Of a stretch of 64,000 nucleotides of DNA, positions 35,309 to 45,143 are shown in pieces. Location of the stretch: NCBI GenBank assembly GCA_964023205.1, contig OZ026835.1:19746246-19810245 (forward strand), written 5' to 3'. The notes beneath the pieces were generated by a model, which saw only the letters and a list, made by a program, of their open reading frames with translations, did no database searches and was not told where the DNA came from. The stretch is from Lutraria lutraria. Taxonomy: Eukaryota; Mollusca; Bivalvia; Venerida; Mactridae. Position 1 is the stretch's first letter, and every line of letters starts with the position of its first letter. The translations under genes were made by a program, and so were the position numbers.

Positions 35309-36304
35309 TTATGAATATATCAGACTGAAATGGCTAATATTCATGTTACAAATCCCGTTTGATACTTCACATACAGTATTTGATTAATTACCCTAGTTAT
35401 TAAGGCCAAAATATAATGAAATTAATGCGGTGTTTATTTAAATGTTTCATTGCAGAATCTTGATTCAATGACCTTATAAATGAGTTTATGCAATGGGCAT
35501 GAATTGTAAACATACTTTTAACGGAATTGTTATTGCAATATTTATTTACATATTTCACAGTCATATTTTGATTAAATACCCTTATTAATGACCTTATCTG
35601 ATGTGTATTAACAGAATTTTGATTTAATGACCTTATTAATGAGTTTATGCAATGGGCATGAATTGTAAACATACTTTTAACGGAATTGTTATTGCAATAT
35701 TTATTTACATATTTCATTGTCATACTTTGATCAAATACCCTAATTAATAACCTTATATGATGTGCATTGACTGTTACATTCAAAAAATGAAATGACCTAA
35801 TTAATGAGTTCATACAATGTTCATGAATTATATCCATACTTAGCATTAAAATTATTGCCAGGATATTTGTTTTCAAACTTTACCGCACATAGTTTTGTTG
35901 AAAAATACATTATTATGAATATATCAGACTGAAATGGCTAATATTCATGTTACAAATCCCGTTCGATACTTTATGTACAGTATTTGATTAATTACCCTAG
36001 TTATTAAGGCCAAAATATAATGAAATTAATGCAGTGTTTATTTAAATGTTTCATTGCAGAATCTTGATTCAATAAACTTATTAATGAGTTTATGCAATGT
36101 GCATTAATTGTAAACATACTTTTAACGGAATTGTTATTGCAATATTTATTTACATATTTCACAGTCATATTTTGATTAAACACCCTAAATAATGACCTTA
36201 TCTGATGCGCATTAACTGTAAAATTCAAACTAAAATGAAATGACCTAATTAATGGGTTCATACAATGTGCATGAGTTGCATTGAATATCATCATCATCAT
36301 CTTA

Positions 36305-36425
36305 AGTAATTGCTTTCCTCCATAAGGAGTATACTCGCAATATGGTATATTTATACATGCGTAACAGGCAGGACTGACTTTGGTGGATTTACCAAAGTTG
36401 AAAAAATAAATAAATAAAATTAAGA
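36305..36425 (+). mobile_element. Retroelement 3' end with (AAAT)n tail
   Basis: The sequence gactttggtggatttaccaa is followed by agttgaaaaaataaataaat, a typical non-LTR 3' terminus. It sits between the satellite and its diverged outlier. Confidence 0.4.
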
Positions 36426-36554
36426 AATAAAAGTTCCCCTATTTACATTTAAAAGGATAAAAATATCATGAGGATCTAGTGGATGTGTTGACTGGCCAAG
36501 GCAGATTGGAATGCAATGAGACTGGCCTGGTCAATGATTGCTTGAGACAGGCTA

Positions 36555-36985
36555 TGTGCAGGATATTTGTTTACAAACGTTACCGCATATAGCTTTGTTG
36601 AAAAAAAATATTGTTATGAAAATTTTATATTTAAATAACTAATGTTTTCTAACTTTATCGCTTGTAGTTGTGTTGTAAAGCAAATTATTATGAATATTAT
36701 TAGACTGAAACGATTAAAATTCATGTTGCAAATCCCGTATGATTACTTCAGATACACTTTTTCATTAATTACACTAGTTATTAAGGTCAAAATATACTGA
36801 ATTTATTCTTCCGGGTGTTATTTGCATTTTACACGGCGGAATCTTGATTAAATGGCCTAATTAATTACCTGATATGATGTGCATTAATTGTTAACTTCAG
36901 ATGTTGATTGAATGGCCTTATGAATATATTCATACAATGTGCATTAATTGTACACATACTTTGCATTGAATTAAGATGTATATTA
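36555..36985 (-). repeat. Diverged satellite block outside the array
   Basis: It keeps the block order: ggatatttgtttacaaacgt, accgcatatagctttgttga, a spacer with attattagactgaaacg and caaatcccgtatgatta, and monomer pieces (atcttgattaaatggcct). It is clearly more diverged than any block in the main array, and its frame is broken. Confidence 0.6.
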
Positions 36986-37289
36986 TACCATATTGATTCA
37001 AACATCGAAGTTTTGTTTAAAATTTAGTTACGGATATTTTTAAGAGTTATCGCTATTATTATGTATGTTTATAATGTATTTTCTTAAGGTATTAGTTAAG
37101 GTTGTTTAATGATATTTTTCTTCTTTATCCTTAGATATTATCTTAAGTATTATAATTGTTTTTTCAAAATAATTGGAAATAAATATAAAAAAAACTTATT
37201 CCCCCTGTACTTACAAATTATTTTAAGTAACTTAAGAATCGTGAAATACGTTTCAAAATTTAAAAAACAAAGATATTTTCTTTCTAAAC
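36986..37289. other. AT-rich sequence
   Basis: Very AT-rich; nothing recognised. Confidence 0.4.
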
Positions 37290-37760
37290 ATTGAAAAAAT
37301 GTGAAGTTAAATTATGTGAGGAGACCCTACAATTGTGTAAGTTAGTGCTGTGAGCAAGAAAATCCACTTACTTGTGAAATATAATCCTATAAATAATCCT
37401 ATATTCCATTTATTTAAATACAAAAACACTTTTCCAACACTCAACACAAACACTTAACACAAACACTAAACACAACACACTGAACACTAACACAACAAAC
37501 TGAACACTTTATACGTTCATACCTGCACAAGCGACAGGTATGGCCTGCAATATGTGGTTGCTCCTTCCTGTAGATATTTCTATAGGTTTCTTCCGTATGA
37601 AAATACATGTATGTACAAGTGTACATTATATAAGCTATGCCTGGATTAGACATTTTATGTGCATTTCAATACTTCAAGACCATCAACTTTAACACCATCC
37701 ATAGATGAGCCCTGAAATACAGTGGTAAGCAAAATCCCACAAAATTATATTATGCAAATA
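37290..37760 (+). repeat. Dispersed repeat B, copy 2
   Basis: It shares with 8745-9120 the segments gtgaagttaaattatgtgag, aatccacttact, CA-rich short units (cacaaacactaaacac) and ccctgaaatacagtggtaag. The CA-rich part is longer here. Confidence 0.6.
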
Positions 37761-37979
37761 ATTCATTGGAATCAGGTGTCCATTGTACAGTAATATCATT
37801 TTAATTACAGATTTAATTATAACAGCAATGAATCATACCAATCAAAATTATAATATCAATTGTTCATTTCATAGGTTATATTGATACAAGCATTCAATCA
37901 ATAGCAGTCAGTGATTACATTTATCCTGTGACCTATGGATCAATAGCCTTTAGAACACTCAAATAATACACCAAGTACT

Positions 37980-38765
37980 CTGTCAAAAGTCAAGCAGTCT
38001 GTCACAATAATCTAGCTCTCTAACAAGAGTGCACCTCTCTATCATTAGGCTACTACTCTATCAGTGGTCCAGCACTCTATCATTAGACAAACTCTTTATC
38101 AATAGTTCACTACTCAATCAATAGTCCACTTCTCTATCAATAGTCCACTTCTCTATCAATAGTCCAGTATTCTATCTGTTGTCCACTACTCCATCAATAA
38201 TCCATTACTCTATCAATAATCCATTACTCTATCAATAATCCATTACTCTATCAATAATCCATTACTCTATCTATAGTCCACTACTCTATCAATAATCCTC
38301 TACTCTATCAATAATCCAGCTCTGTTAATAGTCCAGCTATCTATTAACAGTCCATTACTCTATCAATAGTCCAGTTCTGCCATTAGTCTAGCTCAATACC
38401 AATAGTCCACTACTCCGTCAATAGTCCAGCTATTATCAATAGTCCACTACTCTATCAATTGTCCAGTACTCAATTAGTAGTTTAGCTATCAACCTATAGT
38501 CCACTACTCTATCAATAGCTGCGCTCTATCAATAGTACAACTCACTAACAATAGTCAAGTACCAAATCAATGTCCAGAACATAATTATCATTTGTCCAGT
38601 ATGTAACAATTATATATAGTCCAGTGCTCTATCAAAAGTAGATCTTTATAAACAGTCCAGTAATCTTATTGATAGTCCAGAACTGTTCTGTTAGTCCAGT
38701 ACTCTTATCAATAGTCCAGAACTGTTCTGGTAGTCCAGTACTCTCATCAATAACCCAGCAATAGA
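37980..38765 (+). repeat. 19-20-bp minisatellite
   Basis: About 40 units of ctctatcaatagtccacta and variants (cattactctatcaataatc). Unit length varies by a few bases, and the edges are more diverged than the centre. Confidence 0.85.
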
Positions 38766-40473
38766 AGACTGTCATAACATCAAACCATGTTCGATTTCAA
38801 ATATGCAAATAATTCTGAGATCATTAATAGACTTAACTAGTACAATACCAAATGTATATTTTCTACTGCATTAATAGTAGATAAAAAAGATTACCTGACT
38901 AACATCAAGGTGAACAAACACTGATCACAATAAGAATGACAAATCTCATGTTCTATTTCCATTGAATGTGCTTTTATCCAGTCTGCAAGACACTTCAAAC
39001 AAAGTGTTAAACACAGATATTAACATGTTGAAATACATGACAATATTTGAAGCTTAACAAACCTAAAACAATGTTTCATATAACATTCACTATTTATTTT
39101 ATAACCTAACAAATTTACCCAGTAATCATATAATTGCTTCTACCAGTATGATCATGTATATTACCGACATATATTTATATCAATACAAACATTGTAGTGT
39201 TGTAGTTGTACTGATAATTGATATATTTCATCCCTTAAATTAAACAAATACCTTTATAGAGCTTATCATTATCCATAAACAATACTGTAGACAACTAGGC
39301 TCACAGAACTTCCTGAAATACAAAATATGTAAAAAGTACTTAATTGTTTAGTTATTTATTATGTTTGATAACAATACTTTAAGGTGGATCGCGGGTTTCC
39401 TCCAGAAAAATGGTCAGTTTTTAGACGTCAACATACAATAAAGAAATTTAGCATGAACAACCTTTAAGGTATTGGCTAACGCAGAAATGGTATATTCAAC
39501 TGTTCAAATGATATTTCCATGGAAACCGGTCAAAAGGGAAGCGCCATCTATCGGAGCGATATGTTTTTCGTTGATTTTCGCGTTATTTCCTGTACTTCTC
39601 CGATAATATTGTGTATTAAGTTTTGCAATTTACATAACTGCAATGCTGGATCATTTAAAATCCGAAAAAGTCAGTAATGTTACATTTTGCTGCCATTAAA
39701 TATTAAAAGACGTCGAGCGAACTCTGTAGGCAATTTACAATGCAAAAAATGAGACATAATACCCATATCAATCACATGTACCTTTATTATTCATCAGGTT
39801 AGCACACTGAAAGCCCGCCCTTGCCAACCAGATCCATCTCGTTTTTAAATGAAAATATCCCAAAGTTAGCTTCAATAAGCAACTAAAATTTCTCAGATTT
39901 AATAACAAAACATTTTGAATTATAAAATTTATCATACGTAACTTAATTCCAGATTTTCAACGTGGGGCTGTCTTTGTCTCTGAGCACATCGGATGTTATC
40001 AAATTCACCGGTGTCCGGGATAAACGATACGTGATGGGTTTAACTTTCAATCGACAGGGATGTCCGCAGGTGCCCGAGCAAATCTTTTCTACACTTACAT
40101 AATTATATAACAACAAATATCAAAATGTCAAAATGCGAGTTTAATTCATGGAATGCAGCCTGTCAATGTTAGAAAGATTACATGCATATATAGTTTACAC
40201 GTACGTCATTTCAAAATACATGGAGTTACATTGTGAGAAAAATGCTACCTGTTCGAAAGCGTCCAGTCGACTTTACAGATACTGCTTATATATACATGTA
40301 CTTTTTTCATGTACGAGAAAAACGTGCTCAAAACCAACCGAAGTCTTTATCACAGTATTGTATATGTTACGGGAACGACAAATATTCTATGCTATATACC
40401 ATCGAAACGCATGAAATAATTAATAATTTCTTCACTTACCCAATTAATAACACCAAATATCAAATCATTAGAC
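38766..40473. other. Non-repetitive AT-rich sequence
   Basis: No gene, RNA or repeat is recognised. Around 39950-40090 the sequence is locally GC-richer, but no convincing frame is present. Confidence 0.4.
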
Positions 40474-40647
40474 ATGCGGTTTAGAAAATACGGAATGAGC
40501 GAACTTGAATATGCGGAAACATCTGATGGCAGAGCTATTGATTTTGAAACTTCCAGTGTCCTTTCCAATGAGTCGGCCATGCCTCTTCCAGCACCTGCAC
40601 TAGTATTTGCTGCCGACAAGCTTTCAAAGAATGTAAAACTATTTTGA
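40474..40647 (+). CDS. Small ORF or exon fragment, 57 residues, unknown
   Basis: The frame from ATG 40474 to TGA 40645-40647 encodes a peptide starting MRFRKYGMSELEYAETSDG and including SSVLSNESAMPLPAPALVF. It is less AT-biased than its surroundings, and its amino-acid mix looks more protein-like than the chance frames of this window. I recognise no family. It ends just before a SINE-like sequence (40656), so it could be a remnant carried with or truncated by that insertion. Low confidence that it is expressed. Confidence 0.25.
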   Translation: MRFRKYGMSELEYAETSDGRAIDFETSSVLSNESAMPLPAPALVFAADKLSKNVKLF

Positions 40648-40655
40648 TAAGAGAA

Positions 40656-41035
40656 GGAAAATAATGTACCCGATGCTATATACTGCTACATTCCTCTTCC
40701 CTCTTCAAAGTACTTAATTGCGACAACCACAGGCTCTTTAGACTAACACACCTTTTGCTTCACCCAAGGCTAGTCACACACTCACGGCATCAGATAAGAT
40801 AGCAGGAGGAAAATAATGTACCCGAAGCGGGACTCGAACCCTCAACCTCCTGCTTGCAAGTCAAGTGTTGTAGCAACTGAGCTAATCAAGCAACCAAATT
40901 ATAAACACAAATACAATGTATTATACTGCTACATTCCTCCTATCCTTTTTTGAAAGTAAATTTAATAACGCAACAAACAGGTAAAGGCTCTTTTGACTAA
41001 GCCAGTCTTTGCTCCACCCTCGCTCTAGGATTCCA
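40656..41035 (-). mobile_element. Composite tRNA-headed SINE unit
   Basis: A tRNA-like segment (40815-40905, minus strand; A-box tagctcagttgctacaacac, B-box gggttcgagtccc) is flanked on both sides by copies of one ~120-bp sequence (tactgctacattcctc at about 40680 and 40926; ggctcttt then gactaa later). The junction ggaaaataatgtacccga occurs at 40656 and 40808, as at 16954. The acceptor ends do not pair, so it is not a functional tRNA. Confidence 0.55.
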
Positions 41036-41382
41036 AGTAGCTACCTGCTCAAAATGTATGATATAATCATTCCAATTAATGGAAGTACCATCAAACTCAT
41101 CAGGCTTTATGTTTAAGTTATAATCATTCTGCCTCTGACTCAGACTTTAATGGAAATGTACCGCCGTCATAGTTAGGTACGTTATGATTGGCATATTGTA
41201 TGCATAATCATCATGTTATTACGTGTATATTAAAGAGCTAAATTAATAACTAAATATCTGTTGAGAGTTTGTATCTTACACATACAAAAAAGAGATAATA
41301 CATTTTCTGTAGTTATTGTTGCTTTTATGTCAGGGTTTTGAAAGACCTGGAAATTACTTCGATGAATGAGTCAATTTGATAC
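41036..41382. other. AT-rich sequence
   Basis: Nothing is recognised. Confidence 0.35.
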
Positions 41383-41554
41383 TACAGTGCAAGCTCTCCA
41401 ACACAACACACTTTGTGAGTAGAAAACGTATGCTGTTGTTGAGAGGTTGTTGCTCTAGAGAGGTTAAATCAATAGTAATTGTTGAATCTTACAGTGGGAA
41501 AAAATCATGCTGTTGTTGAAGGAAGGGTCTCTCTGCAGGAGAGGTTGTACTGTA
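41383..41554 (-). mobile_element. MITE family A, copy in reverse orientation
   Basis: It starts tacagtgcaagctctcc and ends gagaggttgtactgta, with imperfect inverted ends and TA at both edges. The inner block gagaggttgttgctctagag is the reverse complement of the family's gagcaacaacctct block. Confidence 0.7.
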
Positions 41555-41726
41555 TATATTGTAGTTGAATTCACTACGTGTGACTTATGACTAACAGCCA
41601 GTTCAGTTATGTACAAAACAATATGAATCGGCGATGACGGAATAGCGTCTGTGTTTTTTTCTACTATTATGCCTCTTTGCTCCTAGTAATTGTCATTAAA
41701 ATTAGTTTTGCTATTAAAATCCGACT

Positions 41727-42030
41727 ACATTTAGAATCAGGTGGCTCTCTGGCAAAATAATAATAAGAAGACGAATAAAGAAAGAAAACATTCAAATGAA
41801 ACATTCTTAACAGTTTTTATATAAGTCTAAATAGAAAGTGAATTTAACTGAATTTAGTTACATCAACCCTCATGATACATGCCTTAATGAACATGTATGT
41901 ATATATATATATATGTATTTTACGCCTCGTATTTGCATGAATGTAATGTCCTCATGTTTACATGTTTGTTCTATGTGTATTGCATGTATTGAGAGAAGTA
42001 AAGGCGTGTGATGTTGTTATGTTAATAGCT
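41727..42030 (+). mobile_element. Dispersed repeat C, copy 2
   Basis: It is the inverted partner of 14388-14683: acatttagaatcaggtggct, aaataataataagaagacg, aacattcttaacagttttta, ttttacgcctcgtatttgca, then a degenerate tgttgttatgtta end. It contains a short AT dinucleotide run near 41905. Confidence 0.55.
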
Positions 42031-42303
42031 GATATGCACTTCGATGAAATGAAGTTGTCCAACTTGTTAAAATAAGAGTGATGCTTAGTGATTGTACCGT
42101 TGCTTTTCGACAACGTCAGTAAGTCCGCCATACACACAAGTACACAGCTGAGTCCGTATCATATTTCCAAAAGAGAAAATGAAAATAAAAAAGGAAAATA
42201 ATTCACGAATGCGAAAACTACAGAATCTTCTTCAAGTGTAAACATGCATATGCTCTATTACCAACTCTATTGAGGGTTGAGACTCACATGCTATGAAATC
42301 AGG

Positions 42304-42490
42304 GTGATCGGTAGTCTAGTGGTAACGCGATGGACTGCTAAAAGAAATGTTGTGGGTTCGAATCTCGGCATCGTCTTTCAACAGTTCGTGACGTTTCAGG
42401 GTTCCCATCCCAACTATTGAGCCAAGTACTGGTTTATGAAAATCACATAAAACGGGTGGTCGTGTAACGGTTTACCACGGACACTATGAA
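42304..42490 (+). mobile_element. SINE with Ser-tRNA-like head
   Basis: The head (42304-42375) has an A-box-like tagtctagtggtaacgcgat and a B-box gggttcgaatctc, with GCT in the anticodon-loop position. The long variable arm of a real Ser tRNA is not apparent. The body contains gagccaagtactggtttatg, related to the body module of the SINEs at 19212 and 19559. Confidence 0.5.
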
Positions 42491-42624
42491 GAACCAGGAA
42501 AACTATTCTAAAAAAGAATAAAGATATATTAAATGCCTGGTTCTCCTGTATCATTAACTCCCCTCTCTCTGGAGTGGCTCTGTTCTCCTGTATCATTAAC
42601 TCCACTCTCTCTGGTGTGGCTCTG
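42491..42624 (+). repeat. 42-bp two-copy tandem repeat next to an inverted repeat
   Basis: Two 42-bp copies (42541-42582, 42583-42624) differ at two positions; each starts ttctcctgtatcattaactc. Just upstream, AGAACCAGG (about 42492) and CCTGGTTCT (about 42535) form a 9-bp inverted repeat. Confidence 0.6.
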
Positions 42625-44726
42625 AAGTCCATAACTGTAGAATGGGCCGTAAAACAACATATATGCTATAACATCAATAAGTCTTACCGACCTATACTCT
42701 ATATATTATAGTTATACAACATCACCTTATTAAATGACCAGTCGGGTAAGGGAGGATATTACATGAGTGTGGATTACGTATTGACGGAATCTACACGAAT
42801 TTAATATTATTTTCATCACATAGGCGAAACCAACATACCTGTTTGACAATGTTGCCTCTAGTAACAAAATAGTGACACATGCGTAATGAGGCTTTTTAAT
42901 TAGGAGCACAAAAAATAGTTAAATTATGAAACATCATAAATAATAAATCAGTGAACATATCTAACGATATAAACAGTGTATTTGCTTACTCAAATTGTTA
43001 CAATCAATTCATCATTACTCTTGTGAAGTTATGATTTGGAAGAACATGTATCAAATGTGTATATAAGTTCATGATTTTACTTCGTGACGTCATTTACATA
43101 TTATATGCACGACCCTGCCATACCGTTTTTAAGATTCGGCCAAAACGGCGCGGGTATGTGATAAATATATTGATGACACGTATGGAGGAACGATATTAAT
43201 GCAGATGTTTGACAAGTATCATTTTAAATACATGTCTCATAGATCTATGCCTGATTAAACATTTAAGGAACAAATGAATATCGCACAAATTGATGATAAT
43301 TTAGTTCTAACATCAACTATTAAAATATTGATTTCTCATAATTTAAGCCAACAACAATGGCTACCTGACCACAAGGGAAATATGGAGGTAAGGGTTTCAG
43401 ACTTAAACAGTATAGTGACATTTAACACTTGAACTCCTCACTGTATTAATAGTTAAGATTGTTTTATATTATGACGTGTACGAGGGTTGTCACAAAGTAG
43501 CCTTTACTTCGTTATGGTCAGGTATCTTGTGCTGTGTCATGATGTTGTAATTTTGGAATGTAGATTCAGTATTGTTTTTCACGTATTTTTTATGCGTATG
43601 TGCTACGGTATAGATTTAATAATCCAAATGTTGCCGCATTCTTTTTCGAGTTTGACAAAAATGGCAACATCAACAGACACACAGGTGATCACAGGACCAT
43701 CATTCTGTCGTATTTTGTGTTGAGCACTGACTGATACCAGGACAAACTAAAAAGGAAATTGAGTTATTGAAAACGCATAGCAAGGCGTCAAGAGTATTAT
43801 GAAGTCTTTCACCGAAATCTTTTTTTTTCTTTTATCCGATAGAATGGCCAAATAACAAAACTTCGTTCTTCTTCAAACGCAGTAAGGCATCTAAAAGTGT
43901 TTGTTTCTGCATGGTTACCCGACGTATCCTAATTTTTCCCTCGATCCTAGATTGTTTATAAGCCTAAGGACGGTATATCCTGTTTCTCATTTCACGCTAG
44001 CCAATCTAGCTAAGAGCTCCAACCTACCTACCCTAAATGAGCATAAAACTAGAAACAGACATTGTTAGGCCTAAGTTTGAAAACGAGCGATTCATGATCC
44101 TCCACAATTTCAATATACAAATTTCATTTCAACACTATGAGTTTAAGCTCGAATTCTAAGACACAAAAAATGATGATATATAATATAGAGAATGAGAAAT
44201 TATTCATCAATTATAAGCTTATATGTGAGCTCTGAAAAAAGCGTTCTAATATTAGTATATCAATAATTGTATTCTCTACTTGTCAGAGAAGATATAACAT
44301 ATTTGAAACACTAACAAACATGTTCTACAGTTTAAGAATCAAACAAATTGAAGGTGATATAAATATACATAAGGTCGAAATAATCCTAGTAGATGTCATA
44401 TATTCTTCGTAAACAGAATAAGTGACTGCGGCCGCGTTCTCAAGAAAAATGCTGAACGTACTTAAGACGTTATGACTTTCGTAGATATGAGACCAGTTGT
44501 TTGTGAAAATCTCGATTATGAACTTAATTCCCTTATACGTATTGAGGACCTCATTACAACTTATACATGCCAAGATATTTAGCATTTCCATAACATATAT
44601 ACAACAGTGTGGTTCATGCGCATTTAGGTATCATATAGTTCTGTTCAACAATCCGTACATCTGCACGATACCAATAATAGCTGAATGAAAAGAATGAGAA
44701 TCTCAACCTCGGCTCTTCATATTAGT
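42625..44726. other. AT-rich sequence, no clear features
   Basis: No gene is recognised. A mariner-terminus-like tacgagggttgtcac occurs at 43479, but a transposase could not be demonstrated after it. Confidence 0.35.
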
Positions 44727-44891
44727 TACAGTGCAACCTCTACAAAGTCACACCCTTTGAGAGAAGCAAAATTATATTGTTGTTAAAGAGAGGCTAAATT
44801 AATAGTTAAGTCATGCAGTGGGAACAAAACATAATGTTGTTGAAGGGAGATTGTTGCTCAAGAGAGGGTCGCTCTGGAGAGATTGTAGTGT
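44727..44891 (-). mobile_element. MITE family A, copy in reverse orientation
   Basis: It starts tacagtgcaacctctacaa and ends near gagagattgtagtgtg. The inner sequence (attgttgctcaagagagggt) matches the reverse-oriented copies. The right terminus is degraded. Confidence 0.65.
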
Positions 44892-45143
44892 GCGAGTCGA
44901 CCAAAAGATGAATGATCCATGTCTTCTTCACGGTAATGTTGGTAATAAAGTTCAAAATGAAGTGTTGTAATAATGCTGCCATTTTGTACAATTACTTTGG
45001 AATTCTTACTTTGATTTTTATTGGGAAATAAAAATAAATAATACTAATCATTGCATGTAATACGTTCAATATAATATATATTCTTTAGTCCTTATTATTC
45101 TCTAAAGAAACTGACAAAACACAATGTAGCTGTTGTCATGAGT

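Larger units (their letters stand above)
23583..36295 (-). repeat. 159-bp satellite array with higher-order blocks
   Basis: The array consists of 159-bp monomers (53 codons on the minus strand) with a typical segment attaaataccctaattaatg. At intervals a conserved non-monomer spacer of about 93 bp (tgaatatatcagactgaaat, then caaatcccgtttgatac) marks block borders near 24094, 24861, 25457, 27489, 28252, 28849, 29767, 30215, 31608, 32522, 33914, 35308 and 35909. Block lengths fit a constant part plus 1, 2, 3, 4 or 7 monomers. Copies at 30.2-35.3 kb are most alike. The array is split by a LINE at 25862-27471. Most blocks keep a minus-strand reading frame open from a conserved ATG to a conserved TAA. 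Confidence 0.92.

Noticed and set aside
23583..36295. CRISPR-like array
   Set aside because: Units are contiguous 159-bp monomers without unique spacers, in a eukaryotic context.
43479..43970. Mariner-type transposon starting tacgagggttgtcac
   Set aside because: The terminus-like motif is short, no matching inverted end was found, and the following translation shows no convincing transposase motif.
44325..44591. 88-codon minus-strand frame as a gene
   Set aside because: AT-driven composition, no recognisable motif, and overlapped by another chance frame.
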